Part shown: positions 44,529 to 53,894 of the stretch, one piece after another
Position numbering within the stretch: the first letter of the stretch is position 1
Layout of the letters: each line of letters begins with the position of its first letter
NCBI RefSeq assembly: GCF_017916295.1
Contig: NZ_JAFMSS010000001.1
Span: 434,001-498,000, forward strand
Length of the DNA: 64,000 nt
Direction of reading: 5' to 3'
Origin: Rubellimicrobium arenae
Lineage (GTDB): Bacteria > Pseudomonadota > Alphaproteobacteria > Rhodobacterales > Rhodobacteraceae
Notes under the pieces: generated by a model
Told to the model about the DNA's origin: nothing
Seen by the model: only the letters and a program-made list of their open reading frames with translations
Databases searched by the model: none
Made by a program: the position numbers and the translations under genes

Positions 44529-45257
44529 TCACAGGGCGTTCTGGGTCAGCGTCACGCCCTTGGAATAGTTCTCGGTCATGAAGTTGATGAAGTTGTCCCG
44601 GAATTGCCGTGTGTGGGCATGGGCCAGGGCATCGGCGCGCTCCACGTCTTGATCCCGGATCGCCTCGATCATCTGGTCGTGCTCGTCGGTCAGGAGATAC
44701 CCGTCATGGGTGCGCTCCAGGTACTCGAAGTGCAGGTGCAGGATGCGCCGGCCCTGGTCCAGCAGCCGGTCATAGAACGAAGCGAGGTAGGAGTTCCGCC
44801 CTGCCCTGGCGATGGCCATGTGGAACTGCTTGTTGGCCTCTGACATCGCCAGATGGTTGCCCTTGCGGACCGCCGCCTCGAAGTCCTTCTGGCGTTTTCC
44901 GATGGCCTTGAGATCAGCCGGCGTCCGCAGCTCGGCGGCCAGCCTGGTGTTCATGCGCTGCAGGATGTCCAGCGCCTCCACGTATTTGGGAAAGCTCACC
45001 ACGTCGATCGGCGCCACGATGGTGGAGCGGTTGGGAAGCGTCACGACAAGCGCATCGTTCGAGAGCCGGATCAGGGCTTCGCGGACGGGCGAGCGGGAAA
45101 GGCCGAACCGCTCGGCCAGAGAGGTCTCGTCCAGCAGGTCTCCCGGAGGGAGCGCCAACGAAAGGATGTCGTTGCGGAGGGTGTCGTAAACCCATTTCCA
45201 GCCGGCACCCTTGGCGGGCCGGGCTTCGCCCTCGATCTCGATCTCGTCCCGCATCAT
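44529..45257 (-). CDS. GntR-family transcriptional regulator, FadR/FCD subfamily (module B)
   Basis: A 242-residue regulator, paralogue of the one at 34373-35101. The winged helix carries LAERFGLSRSPVREALIRLSNDALV and the wing NRSTIVAPID. The FCD domain follows, with RNSYLASFYDRLLDQGRRILHLHFEYLE and DEHDQMIEAIRDQD. I start at 45257, where GGAG is 7 bp upstream; MDRSD at 45272 has no ribosome site. It is divergent from the transporter operon and its own upstream region holds three TGTCGACA palindromes, the probable operator sites. It likely represses module B in the absence of the substrate or of a pathway intermediate. Confidence 0.88.
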   Translation of the reverse strand: MMRDEIEIEGEARPAKGAGWKWVYDTLRNDILSLALPPGDLLDETSLAERFGLSRSPVREALIRLSNDALVVTLPNRSTIVAPIDVVSFPKYVEALDILQRMNTRLAAELRTPADLKAIGKRQKDFEAAVRKGNHLAMSEANKQFHMAIARAGRNSYLASFYDRLLDQGRRILHLHFEYLERTHDGYLLTDEHDQMIEAIRDQDVERADALAHAHTRQFRDNFINFMTENYSKGVTLTQNAL

Positions 45258-45301
45258 GTCGCTCCGATCCATGCCGGGACGATAGTGGGTCCAGAGAGGG
45301 C

Positions 45302-45309
45302 TGTCGACA
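45302..45309. promoter_or_regulatory. TGTCGACA operator candidate 1
   Basis: A perfect 8-bp palindrome in the divergent region between the GntR gene and the module B transporter operon, 45 bp upstream of the regulator start. It is the leftmost of three identical copies (next at 45343 and 45362). A degenerate copy, TGTCTTGACG, lies between at 45322-45331. Confidence 0.65.
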
Positions 45310-45342
45310 CATTGCACGAAATGTCTTGACGTGTCGCCAGCC

Positions 45343-45350
45343 TGTCGACA
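45343..45350. promoter_or_regulatory. TGTCGACA operator candidate 2
   Basis: The second identical palindrome, 41 bp from the first and 19 bp from the third, i.e. close to multiples of a helical turn (about four and two). That spacing would place bound dimers on similar faces of the DNA. Confidence 0.65.
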
Positions 45351-45361
45351 TCTTCCAGTCC

Positions 45362-45369
45362 TGTCGACA
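45362..45369. promoter_or_regulatory. TGTCGACA operator candidate 3
   Basis: The third identical palindrome, 75 bp before the binding-protein start. It is followed by a half-site-like CAGTGCTGACAC. Binding here would be near the promoter of the rightward operon. Confidence 0.65.
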
Positions 45370-45443
45370 CAGTGCTGACACAAGATGAAGACCGGCATAG
45401 CCCGGCGGATCCGGCGCAACGCTCGCCCCAACAGGAGAAGCTC

Positions 45444-46262
45444 ATGTTTTCGAAATGGATGACCACCACGGCCACCGCCGTCGTCTTGGCCGGGGCCGCC
45501 CAGCTCGCCTCCGCACAGGACGCGACCGGCTATTGGCAGCAGGTCCAAGCGAATGGTGTCCTGCGCTGCGGCGCCGCGGTGGCCCCGCCCTACGTGATGC
45601 GCGACCCGGCGACGGGCCAATACTCCGGCTTCTTCGCCGACCTTTGCCGTGAGTTCGCCGACGTGCTTGAGGTCGAGCCCGAGTTCGTGGATACCACCTG
45701 GGACAACATCGTCGCGGGCCTGCAAGCCGGCCGCTGGGACATGTCGCTGGCCCTGAACCGCACGCCGGTGCGCGCGATGGCCGTGAACTTCTCCATCCCG
45801 GCGATGGAATACCAGATCTCGCTCGCTTACGACAAGAACAACGCCAAGATCCCGGCGAACCCGCAGACCGTGGCCGACATCGACCAGGAAGGCGTGACTC
45901 TTGCCGTGATGTCCGGCACCGCACAGGACACCGCGATCTCCGCCGCGATCAAGAATGCGACGATCCTGCGCCTGCCCTCGAACGACGAGACGCGCCTCGC
46001 GGTCGTCTCCAAGCGCGCCGACATCCTCGTGGACGCCTCGGACACCAACCAGCTCTTCACGCAGTCGAACCCCGACTGGGCGGTGGCGTTCAACCCGACC
46101 CCGGCGCTGGCCAAGCAGGGCGTGGCCTTTGGCCTGCCCGCGACGCTCTCGGCCCAGGATGTCAGCGTCGTGAACATCTTCCTCGAGGAGAAGGTCGCGA
46201 CTGGACACGTCGACCAGCTGATCCACAACGCCGTGGACCAGGTCCTGGCCGCCAGCAACTGA
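45444..46262 (+). CDS. ABC transporter substrate-binding protein, polar amino acid type (module B)
   Basis: A 272-residue SBP family 3 protein. Signal peptide MTTTATAVVLAGAAQLASAQ ends near residue 25, then VQANGVLRCGAAVAPPYVMRD opens the first lobe. The ligand-binding lobe contains DMSLALNRTPVRAMAVNFSIP and the second lobe VMSGTAQDTAISAAIK. It is not closely similar to the module A binding protein, so its ligand may differ. AGGAGAAG precedes the ATG. It leads an operon of up to eleven genes. Confidence 0.88.
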   Translation: MFSKWMTTTATAVVLAGAAQLASAQDATGYWQQVQANGVLRCGAAVAPPYVMRDPATGQYSGFFADLCREFADVLEVEPEFVDTTWDNIVAGLQAGRWDMSLALNRTPVRAMAVNFSIPAMEYQISLAYDKNNAKIPANPQTVADIDQEGVTLAVMSGTAQDTAISAAIKNATILRLPSNDETRLAVVSKRADILVDASDTNQLFTQSNPDWAVAFNPTPALAKQGVAFGLPATLSAQDVSVVNIFLEEKVATGHVDQLIHNAVDQVLAASN

Positions 46263-46318
46263 CCCCAGCGGGGCTGCCTTCGCGGCAGCCCCCTCCGCCC
46301 CAGCGCGAGGGAGACGCC

Positions 46319-47095
<777 letters not shown>

Positions 47096-47106
47096 GGGGG
47101 CGGGCG

Positions 47107-47775
47107 ATGGACTACTCCCTCGACCTCGGCGCGGTCACCCGGAACTTCGGGCCGCTGCTCGAAGGGCTCTGGGTCACGATCCAGCTGACCCTGGCCGCGA
47201 ACGTCATCGGTCTCGTGCTGGGCTTCGTGATCGCCCTCCTCGTGATGAGCCGCGTGGCCCTGATCCGCGTGCCCGCCACCGCCTTCGTGGAGTTCTTCCG
47301 CTGCACCCCCGCCATCGTGCAGATCGTGTGGTTCTTCTACTGCGTGCCCATGCTGTTCAACATCTACCTGGGCTCGATGACGATGGGGATCGTGGCCCTC
47401 GGCCTGAACCTGGCCGCCTTCAACGGCGAGGCCTACCGCGCCGCGATCCAGTCCGTCCCGCGCGAGCACCGCGACGCCGCCGTGGCCCTGGGCCTGTCGC
47501 CGCTGCAAAGCACGCTGCACATCATCCTGCCCACGGCGTTCCGGCTGGCCATTCCGGTGCTGCTGACCAACGGCATCGTCATCTTCCAGCAAAGCGCGCT
47601 GGTCGCCATCGTCGCGGTCCCGGACCTGATGTACGAGGCCAAGAGCCTCGCCACCAAGACCTACCGGCCCATCGAGACCTTCACCATCGTGGCGCTCGTC
47701 TATTTCGCGGTGTCCTTCCCGATCAGCCAACTCGTGGGCTGGCTGGAACGGCGCCGGTCCGTGGCGATGGCTTGA
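47107..47775 (+). CDS. Amino acid ABC transporter permease (module B, first)
   Basis: A 222-residue HisM/GlnP-type permease with five helices, beginning LLEGLWVTIQLTLAANVIGLVLGFV. The EAA loop reads NGEAYRAAIQSVPREHRDAAVALGLSP near residues 105-131. The start is preceded by GGGGGCGG, 11 bp after the ATPase stop. It is predicted to pair with the next permease in the inner membrane. Confidence 0.92.
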   Translation: MDYSLDLGAVTRNFGPLLEGLWVTIQLTLAANVIGLVLGFVIALLVMSRVALIRVPATAFVEFFRCTPAIVQIVWFFYCVPMLFNIYLGSMTMGIVALGLNLAAFNGEAYRAAIQSVPREHRDAAVALGLSPLQSTLHIILPTAFRLAIPVLLTNGIVIFQQSALVAIVAVPDLMYEAKSLATKTYRPIETFTIVALVYFAVSFPISQLVGWLERRRSVAMA

Positions 47776-47788
47776 AGGAGGACGCCCC

Positions 47789-48454
47789 ATGGAACTCGAC
47801 TTCAGCATCGTCCTGCGCTTTGCCGACGCTTTGGCCTACGGCTTGTGGCTGACCATCCGCCTCACGCTGATCTGCATCATCACCGGGGGCGCCCTGGGCT
47901 TCCTCTTGGCCCTCGCCCGCCGGTCGAAAAACCGCCTGCTGCGCGGCGCCTCCACGGTCTACGTAGAGTTCTTCCGCGGCACGCCGGTCCTGATCCAGCT
48001 CTTCTGGATCTTCTTCTGCCTGCCCATCATCCTGGGCGTGGAGTTGTCGAGCTTCGTGTCCGGCGTGATTGCGCTGACCCTCTACACCGCCGCCATCACC
48101 TCCGAGACGTTCCGCTCCTCGCTCGGGACCGTCAGCCGCGAGCAGATCGACGCCTGCGTCGCGCTGGGCCTGCCCGCGCGGGTGCAGGTCACCTCGGTCG
48201 TGCTGCCGCAGGCGCTGCTGCGCGCCATGCCCACGCTGCTGTCGAACACGATCAGCCTGTTCAAGGAAAGCTCGCTCGTGTCGGCGGTGGGCATGGCCGA
48301 CCTGATGTTCGTCGGGCAGAACATCTCCAACAACACCGCCCGGCCCGTCGAGATGCTGACCGCCGTGGCGCTCATCTACTTCGCCGTCGCCTTCCCGCTG
48401 ACACGCGCCGTGTCGGTCCTGGAAGGCCGTATCCTCCGCAAGCTGGCCGCCTGA
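47789..48454 (+). CDS. Amino acid ABC transporter permease (module B, second)
   Basis: A 221-residue permease, second half of the module B heterodimer. Helices begin LAYGLWLTIRLTLICIITGGALGFLLAL. The EAA loop reads TSETFRSSLGTVSREQIDACVALGLPAR. AAGGAGG is 8 bp before the ATG. The gene is followed after 28 bp by the DHDPS-family gene, tying import to catabolism. Confidence 0.92.
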   Translation: MELDFSIVLRFADALAYGLWLTIRLTLICIITGGALGFLLALARRSKNRLLRGASTVYVEFFRGTPVLIQLFWIFFCLPIILGVELSSFVSGVIALTLYTAAITSETFRSSLGTVSREQIDACVALGLPARVQVTSVVLPQALLRAMPTLLSNTISLFKESSLVSAVGMADLMFVGQNISNNTARPVEMLTAVALIYFAVAFPLTRAVSVLEGRILRKLAA

Positions 48455-48482
48455 CTGCGGCCCAAGACAAGGACAACATACC

Positions 48483-49388
48483 ATGAAGCTCAAGGGCGTC
48501 CTCCCCGCTCTCGTCACGCCGTTCGGGACTGACGGCAAGATCGACTTCAAGGCCTTCGAGCGGCTGCTGGAGCACATGCGCGCCGCGGGCGTCAGCGGCT
48601 GGGTGCCTAACGGCTCGACCGGCGAGTACTTCTCGCAATCGACTGAGGAGCGTCGTCAGGTCCTCCAGTTCGTCAAGGACTTCTCCCTCCCGAACGAGAT
48701 CCTGATCGCCGGCACCAACGCGCCCGCCACGCGCGAGGTGCTGGAACAGACCGCGATGGCCAAGGAGATCGGCTACGACACCGTCCTCCTCGCGCCGCCG
48801 TTCTACACGCGCCCGACGCAGGCCGAACTGATCCGCCACTACGAGACGGTGCTGGATGCGGTGGACGTCAACATCGTGCTTTACAGCTATCCGGCCAAGG
48901 ACGGCTCGGACATCAGCTTCGAGCTGATGGACCACTTCGCCGACAACCCGCGCGTCCTGGGCATCAAGGAAAGCTCGGGCAGCCTGCAGCGGGCCATCGA
49001 CATCGCGAGCCGCTACGAAGGCCGTCTCCAGCTCGTCTCGGGCTCGGACGACATCGCGCTCGACTTCATGTTCTGGGGCGCCGACAGCTGGATCTGCGGG
49101 CCGTCGAACTGCATGGCCCAGGCCTGCTGCGACCTCGACCGGCTCTACCGGGCGGGCGACCTCGGCGCGGCCAAGGTCCTGATGAAGACGCTGTTCCGGG
49201 CGATGAACATCCTCGAATCCGGCAAGTTCGTGCAGAAGATCAAGTACGGCTGCGAGCTGCAGGGCCTGCCCGTCGGTGAATGCCGCGCCCCGCTCGGCCC
49301 CCTCACGGACGAGGAGAAGGCCGAGTTCCGCGCCGCGATGGAGCCGCTCCTCGCCGCTCCGGCGGTCCGCGAGGCGGTCCCGGCCTGA
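48483..49388 (+). CDS. DHDPS-family enzyme, candidate pyrroline-hydroxycarboxylate deaminase (module B)
   Basis: A 301-residue TIM-barrel protein. The Schiff-base lysine is Lys162 in VLGIKESSGS and the partner tyrosine is Tyr134 in IVLYSYPAKDG. The loop NGSTGEYFSQST resembles the DapA GTTGE loop more than its module A counterpart does. Between an importer and a D-amino acid dehydrogenase, a deaminase or aldolase of a cyclic imino acid is more likely than true lysine biosynthesis. It differs enough from the module A enzyme to suggest a different substrate stereoisomer or a distinct family branch. Confidence 0.78.
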   Translation: MKLKGVLPALVTPFGTDGKIDFKAFERLLEHMRAAGVSGWVPNGSTGEYFSQSTEERRQVLQFVKDFSLPNEILIAGTNAPATREVLEQTAMAKEIGYDTVLLAPPFYTRPTQAELIRHYETVLDAVDVNIVLYSYPAKDGSDISFELMDHFADNPRVLGIKESSGSLQRAIDIASRYEGRLQLVSGSDDIALDFMFWGADSWICGPSNCMAQACCDLDRLYRAGDLGAAKVLMKTLFRAMNILESGKFVQKIKYGCELQGLPVGECRAPLGPLTDEEKAEFRAAMEPLLAAPAVREAVPA

Positions 49389-49389
49389 C

Positions 49390-50622
49390 ATGAGCACCGT
49401 CGTCGTCGGCGCCGGCATCATCGGCGTGAGCATCGCCCACGAGCTCCGGAAACGGGGCCGTGAGGTGACGCTGGTCGACAAGGGGGAGCCCGGCATGGGC
49501 GCCTCCTTCGGCAACATGGCCTCCATCGCGGTGACGGAGTTCATGCCGGCGTCGCGGCCCTCGGTCTGGAAGCAGATCCCCGGCTGGATGCTGGACCCCG
49601 AGGGGCCGGTGCGCGTCCGGCCGGGCTACATGCCCCGGCTCGTGCCCTGGTTCCTCCGCTTCATCGCGGCGAGCCGCCCCAGGACCCTGCGGGCGCTCGA
49701 GGAACAGGGCGCGGCCCTTTGCAAGCTGGCGCTGGGCGACACCCAGGCGCTCCTCAGCGAGATCGGGGCGGGCGACCAGCTGACCGAGACCGGCTGCCTG
49801 TCGCTTTACACCGACGAGGCCGAGTTCAAGGCCGACCGCGACCATATCGAGATCCTCGACCGCTTCGGCTTCGGCTACGAGGTGCTGGGCCACAACGCGA
49901 TCCGCGACCTGGAGCCCGAGATCACCACCAGGATCGGCAAGGCGGTGCTGTTCCCGGACAACCGCTCGCTCAAGTCGCCGCACCGCTACGTGACCCTGCT
50001 GGCCGAACGGTTCCAGGCCTTGGGCGGCCGGATCGAGCGCGGGGACGTCATCGGCTTCGACCGGTCCGACCGCATCACCGGGGTGCGTCTCAAGGACGGG
50101 CAGGTGATCCCGGCCTCCGAGATCGTGCTCTGCGCCGGAGCCTGGACCGGCATCCTCGCCGCGCTGCTGGGCGAGCCGATCCCGCTGGAGACCGAGCGGG
50201 GCTACCACACGCAGATCATGGACCCGGGCCTGTCGCTGCGCCATTCGATCATCTGGCCGGCACGCGCCTTCATGGTCACGCCCACGGCGGGCGGCATCCG
50301 CGTCGGCGGCACGGTGGAGATGGCGGGCCTGCACGCCGCGCCGGACTACCGCCGCTCCAAGGTCACGGTCCGCCGCGCGCGCGAGGCGCTGCCCAACCTG
50401 CGCGTGGAGCAGGCGACCGAATGGATGGGCCACCGCCCCGCCCTGCCCGACACGGTGCCGATCCTCAGCCGGTCGGCCAGGACGCCGGGCGTCTTCTACG
50501 CCACTGGGCACGGGCACCTGGGCGTGACCTATGCCGCGACCACCGGGCGGCTGATCGGCGACCTCGTCACCGGGGCGCGCCCGCCCATCGACCTCCACCC
50601 CTACCGGGTCAACCGGTTCTGA
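49390..50622 (+). CDS. FAD-dependent D-amino acid dehydrogenase, candidate D-hydroxyproline dehydrogenase (module B)
   Basis: A 410-residue DadA-like flavoprotein, paralogue of 32074-33309. The FAD motif is VVVGAGIIGVSIAHELRKRG at the N-terminus, with SFGNMASIAVTEFMP replacing the usual AGA-type stretch. The C-terminal FAD segment is YATGHGHLGVTYAATTGRLIGDLV. ETERGYHTQI and EWMGHRPALPDTVPI are shared with the module A enzyme. It starts one base after the DHDPS stop codon, so translation is coupled. Likely associated with the inner membrane, passing electrons to quinone. Confidence 0.85.
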   Translation: MSTVVVGAGIIGVSIAHELRKRGREVTLVDKGEPGMGASFGNMASIAVTEFMPASRPSVWKQIPGWMLDPEGPVRVRPGYMPRLVPWFLRFIAASRPRTLRALEEQGAALCKLALGDTQALLSEIGAGDQLTETGCLSLYTDEAEFKADRDHIEILDRFGFGYEVLGHNAIRDLEPEITTRIGKAVLFPDNRSLKSPHRYVTLLAERFQALGGRIERGDVIGFDRSDRITGVRLKDGQVIPASEIVLCAGAWTGILAALLGEPIPLETERGYHTQIMDPGLSLRHSIIWPARAFMVTPTAGGIRVGGTVEMAGLHAAPDYRRSKVTVRRAREALPNLRVEQATEWMGHRPALPDTVPILSRSARTPGVFYATGHGHLGVTYAATTGRLIGDLVTGARPPIDLHPYRVNRF

Positions 50623-50636
50623 GCGGGATGCCCCTC

Positions 50637-52106
50637 ATGAGAAGCGAACTCTACATCGACGGCCGCTGGACGGCGCCTGCGCAGGGCGAGACCCTGCCCG
50701 TCGTGAACCCGGCGACCGAAGAGGTCTTCCACCACATCCCCGCCGCCACCGAGGCCGACGCCGAGGCCGCGGTCCGCGCCGCCCGCCGCGCCTTCGACGA
50801 AGGCCCTTGGCCGCGCATGACCGGGGCCGAGCGGGCCAAGATTCTTCGCGCCATGGCCGAGGGCATCCGCGCCCGCCTGCCCGAGCTGGCTCGCCTCGAG
50901 GTCATGGACAACGGCAAGCCGCTGCCCGAGGCCGAGTGGGACCTCGCAGACGCCGCGGGATGCTTCGACTTCTACGCCGGTCTGGCCGAAGAGTTGGACG
51001 GCGAAGTCGAGCCGATTCCGCTGGCCGACGGCCGCTTCACATCCAAGGCGGTGCGGGAGCCCGTGGGCGTCGCCGCCGCCATCGTGCCCTGGAACTATCC
51101 GCTGCTGATGGCCTCGTGGAAGGTCGCGCCCGCGCTGGCCGCCGGCTGCACCATGGTCCTGAAGCCCGCTGAGGCTACCTCGCTCACGGCACTTGAACTC
51201 GGCGCCATTGCCGAGGAGGCCGGGCTGCCGCCGGGCGTCCTCAACATCCTGTCGGGCAAGGGATCGGTCGTGGGGCAGGCGCTGGTCGATCACCCGCAGG
51301 TGGACAAGGTCGCCTTCACCGGCTCGGGCCCCGTGGGGTCGCGGATCATGGCCTCGGCCGCCCGCGACATCAAGCGCATCAGCCTGGAGCTTGGGGGCAA
51401 GTCGCCCTTCGTGGTCTTCGGGGACAGCGACCTCGACCGCGCCGTCGAGTGGATCATGTTCGGCATCTTCTGGAACCAGGGGCAGGTCTGCTCGGCCACC
51501 TCGCGCGTGCTGGTCGAACGCTCGCTCTACGACCGCCTGCTCGGGCGGCTGGTGGAGGAGGCCGAGAAGATCCGCATCGGCGACGGCCTCCAGCCGGGTA
51601 CTCTCCTCGGGCCGCTGGTGAACAAGGTGCAGTACGACAACGTGCTGAGCCACATCGACCGGGCCGTGGAACAGGGGGCCAAGCTCGCCACCGGGGGCAA
51701 GGCGCAGGGGTTCAACCACGGCTACTTCGTGGCGCCCACGGTGCTGACCGATGCCCCCCTCGACAGCGACGCCTGGCGCGAGGAGATCTTCGGCCCCGTG
51801 GTCTGCCTCCGCCCCTTCGACACCGAGGAGGAGGCGATCCGCCTCGCCAACGACAGCCGCTTCGGCCTGGCTGCCGCGGTGATGAGCGGGGACGACGTGC
51901 GGGCCGAACGGGTCGCGGCGGCGTTCCGGGCGGGCATCGTCTGGATCAACTGCTCCCAGCCCACCTTCACCGAGGCGCCCTGGGGCGGCTACAAGCAGTC
52001 CGGCATCGGGCGCGAGCTCGGGCGCTGGGGCTTGGACAACTACTTGGAAACCAAGCAGATCACCCGCCTCGTCAGCGACGAGCCTTGGGGATGGTACATC
52101 AAATGA
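50637..52106 (+). CDS. Aldehyde dehydrogenase, candidate 2-oxoglutarate semialdehyde dehydrogenase
   Basis: A 489-residue NAD(P)-dependent aldehyde dehydrogenase. The cofactor site is in IVPWNYPLLMASWKVAPALAAG, the general base Glu251 in LELGGKSP and the nucleophile Cys285 in NQGQVCSATSR, all intact. Overall it resembles the betaine-aldehyde dehydrogenase branch. In hydroxyproline degradation an ALDH oxidises 2-oxoglutarate semialdehyde to 2-oxoglutarate, and this is the only ALDH gene in the cluster, so it may serve both modules. The start at 50637 (MRSELYIDG) has GCGGGA at good spacing; an in-frame ATG lies 9 bp earlier. It overlaps the next gene by 4 bp. Confidence 0.85.
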   Translation: MRSELYIDGRWTAPAQGETLPVVNPATEEVFHHIPAATEADAEAAVRAARRAFDEGPWPRMTGAERAKILRAMAEGIRARLPELARLEVMDNGKPLPEAEWDLADAAGCFDFYAGLAEELDGEVEPIPLADGRFTSKAVREPVGVAAAIVPWNYPLLMASWKVAPALAAGCTMVLKPAEATSLTALELGAIAEEAGLPPGVLNILSGKGSVVGQALVDHPQVDKVAFTGSGPVGSRIMASAARDIKRISLELGGKSPFVVFGDSDLDRAVEWIMFGIFWNQGQVCSATSRVLVERSLYDRLLGRLVEEAEKIRIGDGLQPGTLLGPLVNKVQYDNVLSHIDRAVEQGAKLATGGKAQGFNHGYFVAPTVLTDAPLDSDAWREEIFGPVVCLRPFDTEEEAIRLANDSRFGLAAAVMSGDDVRAERVAAAFRAGIVWINCSQPTFTEAPWGGYKQSGIGRELGRWGLDNYLETKQITRLVSDEPWGWYIK

Positions 52107-53128
52107 CCGCATCGCTCGAACTCCTGCTGGTCCATTGCCAAGGCGAGATCGGCAAGGTCATCGTTGGCGGCGCGCCCGAGATCCCGGGCGCGACGCTCCT
52201 CGACAAGATGAACCACATCAACCGCGTGGACGACTCGCTCCGCCGGTTCGTGACCGGCGAACCGCGCGCCCACGTGGCCATGTCGGTCAATCTGCTCGTC
52301 CCGCCCGTCCATCCGGAGGCGCATGCGGGCTTCATCGTCCTGCAAGCGGACCGCGCGCATCCGATGTCGGGGAGCAACTGCATCTGCGTGGTGACCGCGC
52401 TCATCGAGTCGGGCCGCGTTCCTGCGCAGGAGCCTGAGACCGTGGTCCGGCTGGACACGCCCGCAGGGCTCGTCACGGCCCGCGCCCGCGTCACCAATGG
52501 GCGGTGCCATTCGGTGAGCCTCGACAACGTGCCGGCCTTCACCATCGCGCTGGATCAGGTGGTGCAAACGCCCGACTGGGGCATGATCCGTGCCGACATC
52601 GCCTTCGGGGGCGTGTTCTACGCGATCGTGGACGTGGATCAGGTGGGCTTGTCGATCGAGCCCGAGCACGCCCGCGCGCTGGCCGAGGCCGGGATTGCCA
52701 TCAAGGCGTTGCTGGCCGATCAGGTGCAGGTCTCGCATCCCGAGGCCCCGGACCTCAATGACATCGCCTATGTCATGTTCCGCAGCCGCGCCGCCGACGG
52801 AGCGGTGCGGACCTGCACGACGCTCAAGCCCGGCCGGGTGGACCGTTCGCCCTGCGGAACCGGAAGCTCGGCCAATCTTGCCGTCCTGCACGCCCGCGGC
52901 GAGATCGCCCCCGGCGAGGGCCGCACCTCGCGCAGCATCATCGGCGGCGAGTTCCGGGCCGAGGTGATCGAGGCCACAACAGTCGGGCCCTACCCGGCGG
53001 TCCGCCCGCGCATCACCGGAAGCGCCTGGGTCTACGGCCGCGAGGAGCTGTGGATGAGCCCGGACGACCCCTTCCCGACGGGTTTTGCGCTGTCGGACAC
53101 TTGGGGCCCGCAGGTCGGCCAGCCATGA
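52103..53128 (+). CDS. Proline racemase family protein with Ser/Cys pair (candidate 4-hydroxyproline epimerase, module B)
   Basis: A 341-residue proline-racemase-superfamily enzyme, the third in the window. The catalytic positions carry Ser89 (HPMSGSNCICVV) and Cys251 (DRSPCGTGSSAN). Ser/Cys pairs occur in some 4-hydroxyproline epimerases, where serine can act as one acid/base. It is more like the Ser/Thr protein at 38248 (shared MSGSN, the NLLVPP block and the C-terminal LSDTW) than like the Cys/Cys epimerase at 31071. With a D-amino acid dehydrogenase and a DHDPS-family enzyme in the same operon, epimerisation is favoured over dehydration. The start is an ATGA overlap with the ALDH gene. 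Confidence 0.78.
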   Translation: MTASLELLLVHCQGEIGKVIVGGAPEIPGATLLDKMNHINRVDDSLRRFVTGEPRAHVAMSVNLLVPPVHPEAHAGFIVLQADRAHPMSGSNCICVVTALIESGRVPAQEPETVVRLDTPAGLVTARARVTNGRCHSVSLDNVPAFTIALDQVVQTPDWGMIRADIAFGGVFYAIVDVDQVGLSIEPEHARALAEAGIAIKALLADQVQVSHPEAPDLNDIAYVMFRSRAADGAVRTCTTLKPGRVDRSPCGTGSSANLAVLHARGEIAPGEGRTSRSIIGGEFRAEVIEATTVGPYPAVRPRITGSAWVYGREELWMSPDDPFPTGFALSDTWGPQVGQP

Positions 53129-53883
53129 CCGCCCCGCTCAGTGGCCTGAATGTGCTGGTGACCGGTGCGACCGGAGCCATCGGACGGGCGATCACTGTCG
53201 CCCTGGCCGCCGAGGGCGCGCGGGTCGGCATCCATTACGGGCGCGACCGCGACGGAGCCGAACGGCTGCTCCGGTCCATCGATGGTCGGGGTTGGTGCCT
53301 GCAGGCCGACCTGTCCTCCCCTGGGGGCGCAACCCAGCTCTGGGTCGATGCCGAGGCAATCAGCGGACGCCTGCACGGTCTCGTCAATAACGCCGGCATC
53401 CGCACCGAGGTCTCGGTGGAAGCGCCCCTTCCTGATTGGCAATCGGCCTGGGACCGCGAGATGCGGGTGAACCTCCTCTCGGCCGCTGACCTGTGCAAGT
53501 GCGCCATCGCCCATTTCCGGCGGCATGGGCCAGGGCGCATCGTCAACATCGCCAGCCGCGCGGGGCAGCGGGGCTACAGTGCCGACGCCCTGGCCTATGG
53601 CGCCTCCAAGGCGGCGCTCATCAACCTGACCAAATCCATCGCCCAAAGCTTTGGGGCCGAGGGCATCACAGCCACCGCGCTCGCCCCCGGCTGGGTCCGC
53701 ACCGAAATGGCCGAAGCCTTCATCGCCCGCCACGGCGAGGCAGCGGCGTTGGCGGGCATTCCCGTTGGCCAGATGGCCGAGCCCGCCGAGATCGGGGAAC
53801 TGGTGGCCTTCGCGCTCCGCCCCTCGCAGGTCTCGCTCAACGGCGCGGTGCTCGACGTCAACGGCGGCAGCTATCTGAGATAA
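53125..53883 (+). CDS. SDR family oxidoreductase (module B)
   Basis: A 252-residue classical SDR. The cofactor motif TGATGAIGRAI lies near residue 14, NNAG near residue 87, catalytic Ser in NIASRAGQRG and the YGASK tetrad is intact, followed by the PGWVRTEM loop. It probably oxidises or reduces a hydroxyl/keto group with NAD(P)(H). It overlaps the racemase-family gene by ATGA, so it is part of the module B operon. No hydroxyproline enzyme of this class is established in the standard pathway, so its step is unknown. Confidence 0.85.
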   Translation: MTAPLSGLNVLVTGATGAIGRAITVALAAEGARVGIHYGRDRDGAERLLRSIDGRGWCLQADLSSPGGATQLWVDAEAISGRLHGLVNNAGIRTEVSVEAPLPDWQSAWDREMRVNLLSAADLCKCAIAHFRRHGPGRIVNIASRAGQRGYSADALAYGASKAALINLTKSIAQSFGAEGITATALAPGWVRTEMAEAFIARHGEAAALAGIPVGQMAEPAEIGELVAFALRPSQVSLNGAVLDVNGGSYLR

Positions 53884-53894
53884 GGAGTCTGCGA

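Noticed and set aside
48483..49388. Assignment as dapA, the lysine biosynthesis enzyme
   Set aside because: It lies inside a transport and imino-acid catabolic operon, and the family has many non-DapA members; context favours a catabolic deaminase or aldolase.
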